Source: Sideroxydans sp. (GTDB lineage: Bacteria > Pseudomonadota > Gammaproteobacteria > Burkholderiales > Gallionellaceae). Taken from it: DNA of 64,000 bases. This document shows, piece by piece, positions 50,609-61,076 of this stretch. The notes below the pieces were generated by a model. That model did not search any database and was not told the DNA's origin. It worked only from the letters and a program-made list of their open reading frames with translations. A program made the translations under genes and the position numbers. Where the stretch lies: the NCBI GenBank assembly GCA_028707175.1, contig JAQTUV010000003.1:372001-436000 (forward strand). The letters run 5' to 3'. Each line of letters starts with the position of its first letter. Position 1 is the first letter of the stretch.

Positions 50609-51835
50609 CTATTCTTGATCTAAATTGAACGCTTTGTGCAAAACACGCACTGCGAGCTCCAAATATTTCTCGTCAATCACCACAGAAATCTTGATTTCAG
50701 AAGTAGAAATCATTTGGATGTTGATACCCTCTTCCGCCAAGGTGCGGAACATCTGGCTCGCGATACCCACATGAGAACGCATACCTACGCCGACAACAGA
50801 AACCTTTGCCGTTTTATTGTCGCCGATGACGTCACGTGCGCCGATATGCGGTTGCACCTTGTTCTTCAGAATATCCATCGCATTGTTAAATTCGTTGCGA
50901 TGCACGGTGAATGAAAAATCGGTAGAACCATCAATACCGACGTTCTGGATAATCATGTCCACATCAATGTTGGACTCGCTCACTGGCCCCAGAATCTGAT
51001 ACGCGATACCAGGTTTATCCGGCACGCCACGTACGGTGATTTTTGCCTCATCGCGATTGAAGGCGATGCCTGAAATGATGGCCTGTTCCATTTTATTTTC
51101 TTCCTCAAAAGTGATCAGCGTGCCCTCGCCTTCATCGGTAAAGCTTGAGAGCACACGCAATTTAACTTTGTATTTCCCTGCGAATTCCACTGAACGTATC
51201 TGCAAAACCTTGGAACCCAAGCTGGCCATTTCCAACATTTCTTCGAAGGTGATGCTCTTCAGGCGGCGTGCTTCGGGCACCATGCGCGGATCAGTGGTGT
51301 AGACACCATCCACGTCGGTATAAATCTGGCATTCATCCGCCCCCAATGCGGCTGCGATTGCAACACCTGTCGTATCCGAACCACCACGACCTAATGTAGT
51401 AATGTTGCCTTCGTCATCCATCCCTTGAAAGCCAGCGACGACAACCACATAGTCATTTGCCAAGTCGGCGCGAATGTTCTGTTCATCGATACTTACGATG
51501 CGCGCTTTATTGAATGCACTATCAGTTTGGATTTTGACTTGCGCGCCGGTATAGCTCTTTGCAGACATTCCCGCTTCTTTAAGTGCCATTGCCAATAAGC
51601 CAATGGTTACTTGCTCACCCGTCGAGATGATCACGTCAAGTTCGCGAGGATCAGGATGTTGCTGAATCTCTTTTGCGAGCGCGATCAGACGGTTCGTCTC
51701 TCCACTCATGGCTGAAACCACCACCACGACTTGATGACCTTGCGCCTTATATCTTGCTACTCGCTGCGCCACATTTTTGATGCGCTCGGGACTTCCCATC
51801 GAAGTGCCGCCGTATTTTTGAACGATTAATGCCAC
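50609..51835 (-). CDS. lysC: Aspartate kinase
   Basis: MALIVQKYGGTSMGSPERIKNVAQRVARYKAQGHQVVVVVSAMSGETNRL...; two ACT regions. Confidence 0.97.
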   Translation of the reverse strand: MALIVQKYGGTSMGSPERIKNVAQRVARYKAQGHQVVVVVSAMSGETNRLIALAKEIQQHPDPRELDVIISTGEQVTIGLLAMALKEAGMSAKSYTGAQVKIQTDSAFNKARIVSIDEQNIRADLANDYVVVVAGFQGMDDEGNITTLGRGGSDTTGVAIAAALGADECQIYTDVDGVYTTDPRMVPEARRLKSITFEEMLEMASLGSKVLQIRSVEFAGKYKVKLRVLSSFTDEGEGTLITFEEENKMEQAIISGIAFNRDEAKITVRGVPDKPGIAYQILGPVSESNIDVDMIIQNVGIDGSTDFSFTVHRNEFNNAMDILKNKVQPHIGARDVIGDNKTAKVSVVGVGMRSHVGIASQMFRTLAEEGINIQMISTSEIKISVVIDEKYLELAVRVLHKAFNLDQE

Positions 51836-51946
51836 GATTAATGCCTGCGCTGTTAATAAAAAGTGGGCGGCATTCTACCCGAAGTGATATTAAAAAACGA
51901 TCACCCCCTCTGCTACACTGCACTCAAACAAAATTTTGCAAAATCC

Positions 51947-53632
51947 ATGAACAAAATCACTCAGCGCTCTTACTCAACGACTATCTCGGCGCAACTCACC
52001 GAGGCTGGCATCACGCCCTTAATGGCACGCATCTATGCCGCGAGAGGGATTGATGCTGCGACACAACTGAATACGGACATTAAGCGCCTGCTTCCCTTTG
52101 ATACCCTGCTGAATGCAACAAAAATAGCTGGGCTACTCGTTGATGCCATTCAGGCTCAAAAAAAATTACTCATCGTCGCCGATTACGATGCAGATGGTGC
52201 GACGGCCTGTGCTGTCGCGGTGCGCGGACTCAGCATATTAGGCGCACAAGTCGATTTCATCGTGCCCAATCGTTTTGAATATGGCTACGGATTAACGCCC
52301 GAAATCGTTAGGTTGGCAAAACAGTCTGCTCCCGACATCATCGTCACTGTAGATAATGGCATCGCCAGTGTAGAGGGGGTGGCTGAGGCCCATCGACTCG
52401 GCATGCAAGTATTGGTCACAGATCATCACTTACCTGGCGATACGCTTCCTGATGCTGAGTGCATCGTTAATCCGAATCAACCAGACTGCCAATTCCCCAG
52501 CAAAAATTTGGCCGGTGTGGGCGTGATGTTCTACACACTCATGGCGTTGCGCGCCGAGTTACGCCAGCGTGGTGCATTCAAAGACTGTTCCGAACCCAAT
52601 CTTGGCAAGCTGCTTGATCTTGTCGCACTCGGCACCGTAGCCGATGTGGTCAAACTAGATGAAAACAATCGCATCCTTGTGCAGCAAGGACTGCAACGTA
52701 TTCGCGCTGGACGCTGCTGTGCAGGTATCCAAGCCCTGTTGCAAATTGCACGCCGCCCTATCGCCCAAGCGACGACCTACGAATTAGGCTTCATCGTTGG
52801 GCCGCGACTGAATGCGGCCGGTCGATTGGAAGACATGAGCTTGGGCATTCGCTGCTTGCTCACTGACGATGCGGCAGAAGCCAACGAAATAGCCGCCAAG
52901 TTGGATGCGCTCAACCATGAACGACGCAGCATTGAAGCCGACATGCAAGACAGTGCGCTCTCCGCACTCGACACCTTTGATCCTGCGGCTAGCTTCTCCC
53001 TCGCCCTATTTAATGAAGATTGGCATCAAGGCGTGATTGGCATCTTGGCATCCCGCCTTAAAGATAAGTTTCATCGCCCTGTGATTGCCTTTGCTCATTC
53101 AAAAAATGGCGAGCTAAAAGGGTCTGGCCGCAGCATTCTCGGCCTGCACCTGCGCGATGCGCTAGACCTCGTCTCAAAACGCCACCCGCATTTAATATTA
53201 AAATTCGGCGGACATGCAATGGCGGCCGGACTCAGCATCCTAGATGAACATCTAGCCGATTTTCGCATCGCTTTCGAATCAGTCTGCGCTGAATTGCTTG
53301 ATGCAGAGTCTTTGGTTAAAACCATCACCACAGACGGCTCGCTCGATACGAATGAATTCTCTCTCGATACCGCTCGTGAGTTGCAAAATCAAGTGTGGGG
53401 GCAAGGGTTTCCAGAGCCTCTATTCACGGGCGATTTTGAAGTGGAAAGCCAGCGTATCGTGGGAGAGAAGCACCTCAAACTCAAGCTACGTTCAGCCGCA
53501 GGCAGCCTTGATGCCATTCATTTTTTCTCAACCGAACCTGCGCTCAAAACAACACAGGTTGTATTTAGTTTAGGCATCAACGAATACAATGGAAGCCAAA
53601 CTTTGCAGCTCATTGTGCGCCATCGCACCTAG
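51947..53632 (+). CDS. recJ: Single-stranded-DNA-specific exonuclease RecJ
   Basis: LLIVADYDADGATACAVAVRGL, VTVDNGIAS, VLVTDHHLPGDTLPDAECIVNPNQ; internal ATG MNKITQ. Confidence 0.95.
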   Translation: MNKITQRSYSTTISAQLTEAGITPLMARIYAARGIDAATQLNTDIKRLLPFDTLLNATKIAGLLVDAIQAQKKLLIVADYDADGATACAVAVRGLSILGAQVDFIVPNRFEYGYGLTPEIVRLAKQSAPDIIVTVDNGIASVEGVAEAHRLGMQVLVTDHHLPGDTLPDAECIVNPNQPDCQFPSKNLAGVGVMFYTLMALRAELRQRGAFKDCSEPNLGKLLDLVALGTVADVVKLDENNRILVQQGLQRIRAGRCCAGIQALLQIARRPIAQATTYELGFIVGPRLNAAGRLEDMSLGIRCLLTDDAAEANEIAAKLDALNHERRSIEADMQDSALSALDTFDPAASFSLALFNEDWHQGVIGILASRLKDKFHRPVIAFAHSKNGELKGSGRSILGLHLRDALDLVSKRHPHLILKFGGHAMAAGLSILDEHLADFRIAFESVCAELLDAESLVKTITTDGSLDTNEFSLDTARELQNQVWGQGFPEPLFTGDFEVESQRIVGEKHLKLKLRSAAGSLDAIHFFSTEPALKTTQVVFSLGINEYNGSQTLQLIVRHRT

Positions 53633-53640
53633 GAGCCAAT

Positions 53641-54903
53641 ATGGATATCAGTACGTTACAAAATAATGGGATTGATGCGCTACCTCAGTTTTTGACCAGC
53701 CTCTCCATCGGCTTGCTCATTGGTATGGAACGAGAGCGCAACCCCTCTGCCAAAGCAGGACTGCGCACCTTCGCCTTGGTATCCATACTAGGCACACTCA
53801 TCGCCTTGATTGCCGAAAAAATAGGGGCTCCGTGGCTATTGATTGCCGGACTATTAGCTATCGCCGGCATGATCATCACCTCCTACATTCACTCGCCCAC
53901 AGAAAACAATGACCCCGGTACTACCACAGTCACCGCTCTACTCATCGCTTATGCACTGGGGGTTTTGGTGTGGATAGGCTACTCAAAACTTGCCGTGATT
54001 CTGGCGATTGCCACAACCACCTTGCTTTACTTCAAACCTGAATTGCAGGGCATCACCCAAAGGCTCACCCGTCGCGATTTGGTTTCCATCTTGCAGTTCT
54101 CAGTATTAACCTTCGTCATCCTGCCCATCCTGCCCAACCAGAGTTATGGCCCGTATGGCTTCTTCAATCCCTACCAAGCGTGGATGATGGTGGTGCTCAT
54201 TTCTGGCTTGAGTCTCGCGGGCTATGTCGCTTTGCGCATCACAGGACAACGCTACGGCGCGCCCTTACTTGGCTTTCTTGGCGGTCTAGTGTCAAGCACC
54301 GCCACGACCTTGCTCTATGCAAAACACAGCAAACTTAACGATGGCATGTTGCGCCTATCCGCTGTCGTTATCCTCATCGCCAGCCAAGTGGTGTTGGTTC
54401 GACTCATCGTCGTCAGCGGCATCATCTCCCCCGCGATCGTCATGCAACTCGCGCCGGTCATGGGGTTGGGCTTGTTATTTGGTTTAGTCGCAACCGCATA
54501 CAACTGGAAGCGTTTGCAGAACATCGGCGAATTACCCATGCCAGAAACGTCCAACCCCACCGAGATCCATGCAGCACTGGGCTTTGGTGTGTTGTTCGTG
54601 ATTGTGCTGTTGTGTGCCGCTTGGCTGACTGACATCGCAGGCAGTGGAGGCCTGTATGTGGTCGCGATTATTTCGGGACTGACTGATGTCGACGCTATCG
54701 CACTCTCTAGCCTGCGCTTATTTCAAATCGAAAAACTAACGAGCGAGCAAGCCGTTATCTCCATCTGCCTCGCTTTCCTAGCCAACATGCTTTTCAAGTT
54801 CGGCATGGCAGCCTCCATTGGCGGGGTGGTATTAGCCAAACACATCGCGGTCGGCTTCATTGCCATTGCTTCTGGTGTGTTGCTGGGCTTGCTTTTCCTT
54901 TAA
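53641..54903 (+). CDS. MgtC/SapB-like and DUF4010-like membrane protein
   Basis: LTSLSIGLLIGMERERNPSAKAGLRTFALVSILGTLIAL, many TM segments. Confidence 0.8.
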   Translation: MDISTLQNNGIDALPQFLTSLSIGLLIGMERERNPSAKAGLRTFALVSILGTLIALIAEKIGAPWLLIAGLLAIAGMIITSYIHSPTENNDPGTTTVTALLIAYALGVLVWIGYSKLAVILAIATTTLLYFKPELQGITQRLTRRDLVSILQFSVLTFVILPILPNQSYGPYGFFNPYQAWMMVVLISGLSLAGYVALRITGQRYGAPLLGFLGGLVSSTATTLLYAKHSKLNDGMLRLSAVVILIASQVVLVRLIVVSGIISPAIVMQLAPVMGLGLLFGLVATAYNWKRLQNIGELPMPETSNPTEIHAALGFGVLFVIVLLCAAWLTDIAGSGGLYVVAIISGLTDVDAIALSSLRLFQIEKLTSEQAVISICLAFLANMLFKFGMAASIGGVVLAKHIAVGFIAIASGVLLGLLFL

Positions 54904-54974
54904 GTCAGCCTCCAGATGCGGGGGGCGAGCATGTATAATCGCCCCCTTTCCAAGTAGCCATAGAAACCAAGAAA

Positions 54975-56079
54975 ATGGAAGCCGAACAGCTCAACGCCCT
55001 CACCAACAAGATTCAAGACCTGCAAGCCCGCAACCTCGAACTTCGGAGGTATCTTTGACTACGATGGCAAGCAAGACCGCCTCGCCGAAGTCGTCGTATT
55101 AGCCGAAGATCCTGCCGTGTGGCAGGACAGTAAACGCTCCCAAGAATTGGGCAAGGAACGCAAGATGCTGGAAGGCGTCGTGCTCAATTTGCAAAAAGTA
55201 GCGCAATCCCTCAGTGACAATACCGAGCTCATCGAAATGGCGCTCGCAGAAAATGACGACGAGAGCTTGCACAGCATCGTTGACGACATTGCAATCACGG
55301 AGAAAATCGTGGCTGACATGGAGTTCCGCCGCATGTTCTCTGGCGAACTTGATTCCGCAAACTGCTTCCTTGATATTCAAGCCGGTTCTGGCGGCACAGA
55401 GGCTCAAGATTGGGGATCGATGCTGTTGCGCATGTATCTTCGCTATGCCGAACGCAAAGGTTACCAAGTTGAAGTGTTGGAACAATCCGATGGTGAAGTC
55501 GCGGGGATTAAAGGCGCTTCCATCAAGATTACGGGCGAGTATGCCTACGGCCATTTGCGCACCGAAACAGGCGTGCATCGTCTGGTACGTAAATCTCCAT
55601 TCGACTCGGGTAACCGTCGCCACACTTCATTCTCCAGTGTGTTCGTCTATCCTGAAGTAGATGACTCCATCGAAGTGGACATCAACCCTGCCGACTTGCG
55701 CATCGACACCTATCGCGCGTCTGGTGCGGGTGGTCAGCACATCAACAAAACCGATTCCGCCGTGCGTATCACCCACATCCCGACCAACATCGTGGTGCAG
55801 TGTCAAAGCGACCGTTCGCAACACAAGAACCGCGCTGAAGCGATGTCTATGTTGAAGTCGCGCATGTATGAAGAAGAACTACGCAAACGCAACGAAGCAA
55901 AACAAGAATTGGAAGATGGCAAATCGGATATCGGATGGGGCCATCAGATTCGCAGCTATGTTTTGGATCAATCACGCATCAAAGACTTGCGTACCAACCA
56001 CGAAGTCGGCAATACCCAAGCCGTGCTGGACGGCGACCTCGACGACTTCATCGCAGCCAGCTTGAAACAAGGCGTTTAA
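54975..56079 (+). CDS. prfB: Peptide chain release factor 2 with programmed +1 frameshift
   Basis: ATG at 54975 opens 27 codons ending ...CTTCGGAGGTATCTT TGA C (in-frame TGA 55056-55058); +1 frame continues [22 protein letters not shown]... to 56079. SD-like GGAGG precedes CUU UGA C. The ORF track shows only 55117..56079. Confidence 0.95.
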
Positions 56080-56094
56080 CTCTAGAGAACTATC

Positions 56095-57597
56095 ATGACT
56101 ACTGAACAGACACTTCCCGCAGTTGATGAAAACCAGATCGTTGCAGAACGTCGCACCAAGCTAAAAGCCATCCGTGAAAAAGGCGTCGCCTTTCCTAACG
56201 ACTTCAAACGCGAACATCTCTCCGATGATCTACATAAGTTGTACGGCCACCTAACGCACGATGAGCTGGAAGCCAATCCCATCCACGTATCCGTCGCAGG
56301 CCGAATGATGTTGAAGCGCGTGATGGGTAAGGCGAGCTTCGCCACCGTGCAGGACATGAGCGGACGCATCCAACTGTTTTTAAGCAACGACAACATCGGC
56401 GAAGCCTCCCATGGCGAGTTCAAGCACTATGACTTGGGCGATATCCTTGGTGCAGTTGGCGTACTATTCAGAACCAAGACGAATGAGTTGTCGGTGCGTG
56501 TCACACAAATTCGTCTGCTGACTAAATCTTTGCGTCCTCTGCCAGAGAAGTTCCACGGCCTGACCGACCAAGAACAGAAGTATCGCCAACGTTATCTCGA
56601 CCTCATCACCAATGATGATTCGCGCAATGTCTTCCTTGCACGCACCAAGATCATTCAAGCGATACGCGAATTTTTCATTCGCCACGGCTACCTAGAAGTC
56701 GAAACACCGATGATGCACCCTATCCCCGGTGGCGCATCGGCCAAGCCATTTGAGACACACCACAATGCGCTGGATATGAAGATGTATCTGCGCATCGCAC
56801 CTGAGCTGTATTTGAAACGTCTTGTCGTGGGCGGGTTCGAGAGGGTGTTCGAGATCAACCGTAACTTCCGCAACGAGGGGGTCTCCACGCGCCACAACCC
56901 AGAGTTCACCATGATCGAGTTCTACGAGGCCTATCGCGATTACAAATATCTGATGGGATTCACCGAAAAGTTGTTTGCCGAAGTGGCGCTCAAGGTGCTC
57001 GGCACGACCGTCATCAGCTATCAAGGCAAAGAACTCGACTTGGGTAAACCTTTCCATCGCTTGACGATGGTGCAAGCTGTGCAAAAATTCCATCCGCAAT
57101 TCACAGATGCGCAGCTGAATGACCGCACCTTCTTGGTCAATCAACTAAAAGACTTGAAAGCCAAGTACAACCCCAAAGATGCAGTAGGAGGTTTGCAGTT
57201 GTCGTTGTTTGAAGAATTGGCCGAAGGCCATTTGTTTGAGCCGACATTCATCATCGACTACCCCGTAGAAGTGTCACCGCTGGCACGTAGCAGTGACGCG
57301 AATCCAGAAATCACAGAGCGCTTCGAGTTGTTCATCGTTGGGCGTGAGATCGCCAACGGATTCTCCGAATTGAACGATGCTGAAGACCAAGAAGCGCGTT
57401 TTGATGCACAAGTTGCCGCGAAGGATGCGGGTGATGAAGAAGCGATGTTCAAAGATAGTGCTTTCGTGCGTGCACTGGAATACGGCTTACCTCCAACCGC
57501 AGGTCAAGGTATCGGTATTGACCGTCTTGTGATGTTACTCACGGATAGTGCCAACATCCGCGATGTGATTTTGTTCCCACACATGCGCCCTGAATAA
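56095..57597 (+). CDS. lysS: Lysyl-tRNA synthetase
   Basis: [71 protein letters not shown]. Confidence 0.97.
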   Translation: MTTEQTLPAVDENQIVAERRTKLKAIREKGVAFPNDFKREHLSDDLHKLYGHLTHDELEANPIHVSVAGRMMLKRVMGKASFATVQDMSGRIQLFLSNDNIGEASHGEFKHYDLGDILGAVGVLFRTKTNELSVRVTQIRLLTKSLRPLPEKFHGLTDQEQKYRQRYLDLITNDDSRNVFLARTKIIQAIREFFIRHGYLEVETPMMHPIPGGASAKPFETHHNALDMKMYLRIAPELYLKRLVVGGFERVFEINRNFRNEGVSTRHNPEFTMIEFYEAYRDYKYLMGFTEKLFAEVALKVLGTTVISYQGKELDLGKPFHRLTMVQAVQKFHPQFTDAQLNDRTFLVNQLKDLKAKYNPKDAVGGLQLSLFEELAEGHLFEPTFIIDYPVEVSPLARSSDANPEITERFELFIVGREIANGFSELNDAEDQEARFDAQVAAKDAGDEEAMFKDSAFVRALEYGLPPTAGQGIGIDRLVMLLTDSANIRDVILFPHMRPE

Positions 57598-57598
57598 C

Positions 57599-58264
57599 GT
57601 GCTCACCAGCGACACTCGCCAACGTCTATTGCAACACTATCCAATGCTGGCTGAACTGCCTGCATCCAAATTGGATGAGTTGCTCGCACAAGCGATGGTA
57701 ATGTCGCTACCAATGGGCACGACCGTATTCGATGAGGATCAAGCCTGCCAAGGTTTTCCGTTGATATTGTCAGGCAGCCTGCGCGTCATCAAAGCGGCTG
57801 CAAACGGACGTGAGTTACAACTCTACCGTGTCGTGCCCGGCGAAAGCTGCATCCTGACTAGCAGCTGCCTACTTGGTCATACACGATATCAAGCAAGGGG
57901 GATTTGCGAAGCCGATATCGAAATGCTGTTACTCCCTGCCAGCGCTTTCCATGCTTTGCTTGAAAGCCAATCCAGTTTCCGCACTTATGTGTTCCACCTT
58001 TTCTCGGATCGACTCACCGACCTGATGCAGCTCGTCACTGCTGTGGCATTTCAAAAGCTTGATCAACGCCTCGCTGCGCTATTACTCAACAAAGCCCCCC
58101 CAATTCAAAGTACGCATCAGGCTTTAGCGGATGAACTAGGGAGTGCGAGAGAGATGGTGAGTCGCCTATTAAAAGGGTTCGCTGATCAAGGATGGTTGGT
58201 GTTAGGGCGAGAACATATTGAGATTCTCGACAAGCTAGCCCTTAGAAAACTGGCTTCAAACTGA
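57599..58264 (+). CDS. Crp/Fnr family transcriptional regulator
   Basis: cNMP-binding-like N-terminus; C-terminal HTH THQALADELGSAREMVSRLLKGFADQGWLVLGREHIEILD. Confidence 0.88.
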   Translation: MLTSDTRQRLLQHYPMLAELPASKLDELLAQAMVMSLPMGTTVFDEDQACQGFPLILSGSLRVIKAAANGRELQLYRVVPGESCILTSSCLLGHTRYQARGICEADIEMLLLPASAFHALLESQSSFRTYVFHLFSDRLTDLMQLVTAVAFQKLDQRLAALLLNKAPPIQSTHQALADELGSAREMVSRLLKGFADQGWLVLGREHIEILDKLALRKLASN

Positions 58265-58265
58265 A

Positions 58266-60170
58266 CTAGCTTGTCTTTGACTTCAGCACAAAAGACACCA
58301 TAGAGCGAAGCTTTGCTGGCCTGACCGGTTTGTGTAACAGATGAAGACCTTGGGCGATAACTTTTTGCAAGATTTCGGGGGAGGTATCTCCGCTAATTAG
58401 GATAAAGGCCGGCTTACGCTCATCCTGTTGCTTGATGCTATCCGCCAACTCCAATCCGTCACCATCTGGTAAACGATAGTCAGACACGACCAAATCAAAA
58501 TGGGCGCCCACCGACAGCTGCCGCCCCTCGGCCAAGCTACCAGCCATGCTTATCTGACATCCCCAAGATGTAAGTAACCCAGCAGTCCCGTTGCGCACCA
58601 GCTCATCGTCATCCACCACCAAAACTCGCAACCCTGCATACTCATCTGACACAGTGTTTGCTTCGGGACGAACTCCGCATTCTGCAGCTAATAACTCGTG
58701 CACATTAGGAACACGGGGCACCTGAACAGCAAAAATAGAACCTCGATTAGGCGCAGACTTAAGTGTGAGAGGATGCCCCAATAGTTTGGACAGCCGATCC
58801 ACGATAGCCAATCCCAAACCCAAGCCTTTACTACGATCTCTCGCTTTATTGGTCAGCTGAACGAATTCTTTAAAGATGTTCTGCTGCTCGACTACGGGTA
58901 TACCTGGTCCATTGTCTCTGACCTCGATACGTATGTTTTCACCGCACTTGCGGCAAACCACCATAACAGTGCCCTGCAATGGAACATATCGAATAGCATT
59001 ACTAATAAAGTTGACGAGAATACGCTCCAACAATATCGGATCGCTCTCAACGAGAGCATCAATGGGGTGAACTCTGAGTGTGATACCGCGCTTCACAGCG
59101 ATTGGAGAAAAATCTTGCTCCAATCGATTCAGTAAAGCGGCAATGCTAAATTCTTGCACTTGCGGCACGATGACGCCGGCATCCAACTTTGAGATATCCA
59201 ACAAAGAATCCAGTAGCCCAGACATCGCATCAACGGACTCCTCGACTTTTTCTACGATTTTCTTTTGTTCCGGCGTATCGATACGATTTCTCAACTCTCC
59301 TATGAACAAGCCCATCGCATGCATAGGCTGGCGCAAGTCATGACTAGCTGCTGCGAGAAATCGTGTCTTATCGAAGTTGGCTCTTTCCGCCTCCTCTTTC
59401 TGTTCACGCATTTCTTGTGTCGCTTCATTAATACGTTGCTGCAAAGTCCCTCGTTGAATATCCAACTGTTGAGCCATCTCGTTAATACCTTGCGCAAGCT
59501 CATGCAACTCTTGCACATGTGTCTCACTGATGCGCGTACCCAAATTTCCCGCACCGATCTGATTCACTGCAGTACGCATCCCCATGATTGGCTGCGTAAT
59601 ACGACGTGAGACTCGCTGGGCTGCCCACACTGCCACCCCAGCCACCAAAATGGTGAGCAGAATATTCAATATCAACATCTGCGACTTTTCGTATCTAAGC
59701 CTACCTTTACTCATCACAAGGATGACAGATCCTAGAGGCTTACTCATCGTCTTTTCAACACCAAGCGCATCATCCAGCTCGATCTGAGTAGCGATAATAG
59801 GTTGTCGCACAGTCAATATCAGCTGATCTTCAACTGCTTCAGCCTGTTTTAGAATCGCGTTGTAGTCTTTAGAATTCCCCGAACCAGCCAAAAAACCGCC
59901 AGACTCATCTAAAACGATGACTGCGTTCACATCGGGTTGCGAAAGAGCGACATCAACCTGCTGTTGTAGCAAGCTTAAATTGCCTGAAAATACCGAATAC
60001 TCACTGGATGAGGCTAGTTGTCGTACGATCAACTTCGCTCGATCGAATAGAGCTCGATCCATCTCACCGATGCGGGTGTAGATAAAATAGCCCTCTAGCA
60101 ACAATGAAAATATCAATACAGGAATCAGCGCAACCATGAGTGCCTGATTTTCTATCCCTTGTTTCTTCAT
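58266..60170 (-). CDS. Hybrid sensor histidine kinase/response regulator
   Basis: HAMP, ASHDLRQPMHAMG (H box), EVRDNGPGIP, GLGLGLAIV, C-terminal receiver VLVVDDDELVRNG...LVVSDYRLPDGDGLEL. Confidence 0.95.
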   Translation of the reverse strand: MKKQGIENQALMVALIPVLIFSLLLEGYFIYTRIGEMDRALFDRAKLIVRQLASSSEYSVFSGNLSLLQQQVDVALSQPDVNAVIVLDESGGFLAGSGNSKDYNAILKQAEAVEDQLILTVRQPIIATQIELDDALGVEKTMSKPLGSVILVMSKGRLRYEKSQMLILNILLTILVAGVAVWAAQRVSRRITQPIMGMRTAVNQIGAGNLGTRISETHVQELHELAQGINEMAQQLDIQRGTLQQRINEATQEMREQKEEAERANFDKTRFLAAASHDLRQPMHAMGLFIGELRNRIDTPEQKKIVEKVEESVDAMSGLLDSLLDISKLDAGVIVPQVQEFSIAALLNRLEQDFSPIAVKRGITLRVHPIDALVESDPILLERILVNFISNAIRYVPLQGTVMVVCRKCGENIRIEVRDNGPGIPVVEQQNIFKEFVQLTNKARDRSKGLGLGLAIVDRLSKLLGHPLTLKSAPNRGSIFAVQVPRVPNVHELLAAECGVRPEANTVSDEYAGLRVLVVDDDELVRNGTAGLLTSWGCQISMAGSLAEGRQLSVGAHFDLVVSDYRLPDGDGLELADSIKQQDERKPAFILISGDTSPEILQKVIAQGLHLLHKPVRPAKLRSMVSFVLKSKTS

Positions 60171-61051
60171 TGCCGTCTCCCGACTTCTACGCGCAGTTGA
60201 TCTGCATCTTTGACTTGCACACCAAGCGAACGAGCGACTTGGTTATTGACCGATATTTCGAATTCTCTGGTGTATTGAGATATGGGCAATCTACCCGTAT
60301 TAGCAAATATTTCGATTGCTTCTGCGGCTTGATAGGCAATCTGCTGCGGTGTGCTGTAGATTGCGCACAATGCTCCAGCGCGAACATAGTTTGCAGAGAG
60401 TCCCACCATGGGTACATGGGCACGATACGTCTCCAACAAGATATTGCGTATGGTGTCTGAGCGGTAAATATTGTTATCCGGCAGAACCAATATCACATCA
60501 CTCACTTGCAATAAATCTGACAATGCACCAGCAAGAAGATGTTCCTGATCAACTTTTTGCTCTTGTAAATCAAAGTGCATCACCCCAGCCTGCTTTCTTA
60601 AACTTTCGAGCTCTGATGGCGGAGTATCGTACAACACGCCAACAGAAGTGGCGTTAGGCAATATCGAGGCGATGAGTGCCAAGTGCCGCCGCATCGGTTG
60701 ATCCATAAAGATTGCTGAATAACTCGATGATGGAATTCGCTTCAACTTCTCGAAACCCGCTCGCGGAATCAAGATATTGAGGGTGGGCTTGGCACTATGC
60801 GCAAGAGTCTCGGCTGCTTTCATGCCCATAGCGATATATAACTCGGCATCGGCCATACCTTCATCAACGCCGATCACTTTTAAGTCATATTCTTTAGGTA
60901 GAACGCTTCTTATCTCGCTCCCGAGTTCTTTATAGGCAGGTGTGTTATCGCTCAGAACAAGCGTGACTCGTAAAGGATTGGCACATGCCAACGTTTGACA
61001 CACGAAAAATATCCCCAGCGTAGCAAAAACTTGCCGACCGGTACAAACCAT
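60167..61051 (-). CDS. ABC-type substrate-binding-like periplasmic protein
   Basis: Signal-like N-terminus; KPTLNILIPRAGFEKL, IFMDQPMRRHLALIASILPNATSVGVLYDTPPSEL; overlaps kinase gene by 4 nt. Confidence 0.75.
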   Translation of the reverse strand: MVCTGRQVFATLGIFFVCQTLACANPLRVTLVLSDNTPAYKELGSEIRSVLPKEYDLKVIGVDEGMADAELYIAMGMKAAETLAHSAKPTLNILIPRAGFEKLKRIPSSSYSAIFMDQPMRRHLALIASILPNATSVGVLYDTPPSELESLRKQAGVMHFDLQEQKVDQEHLLAGALSDLLQVSDVILVLPDNNIYRSDTIRNILLETYRAHVPMVGLSANYVRAGALCAIYSTPQQIAYQAAEAIEIFANTGRLPISQYTREFEISVNNQVARSLGVQVKDADQLRVEVGRRQ

Positions 61052-61076
61052 CGCTTGGCAAAAATACGCTGCCCAG

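Noticed and set aside
56692-57144. Minus-strand ORF inside lysS
   Set aside because: Antisense to an unambiguous aminoacyl-tRNA synthetase.
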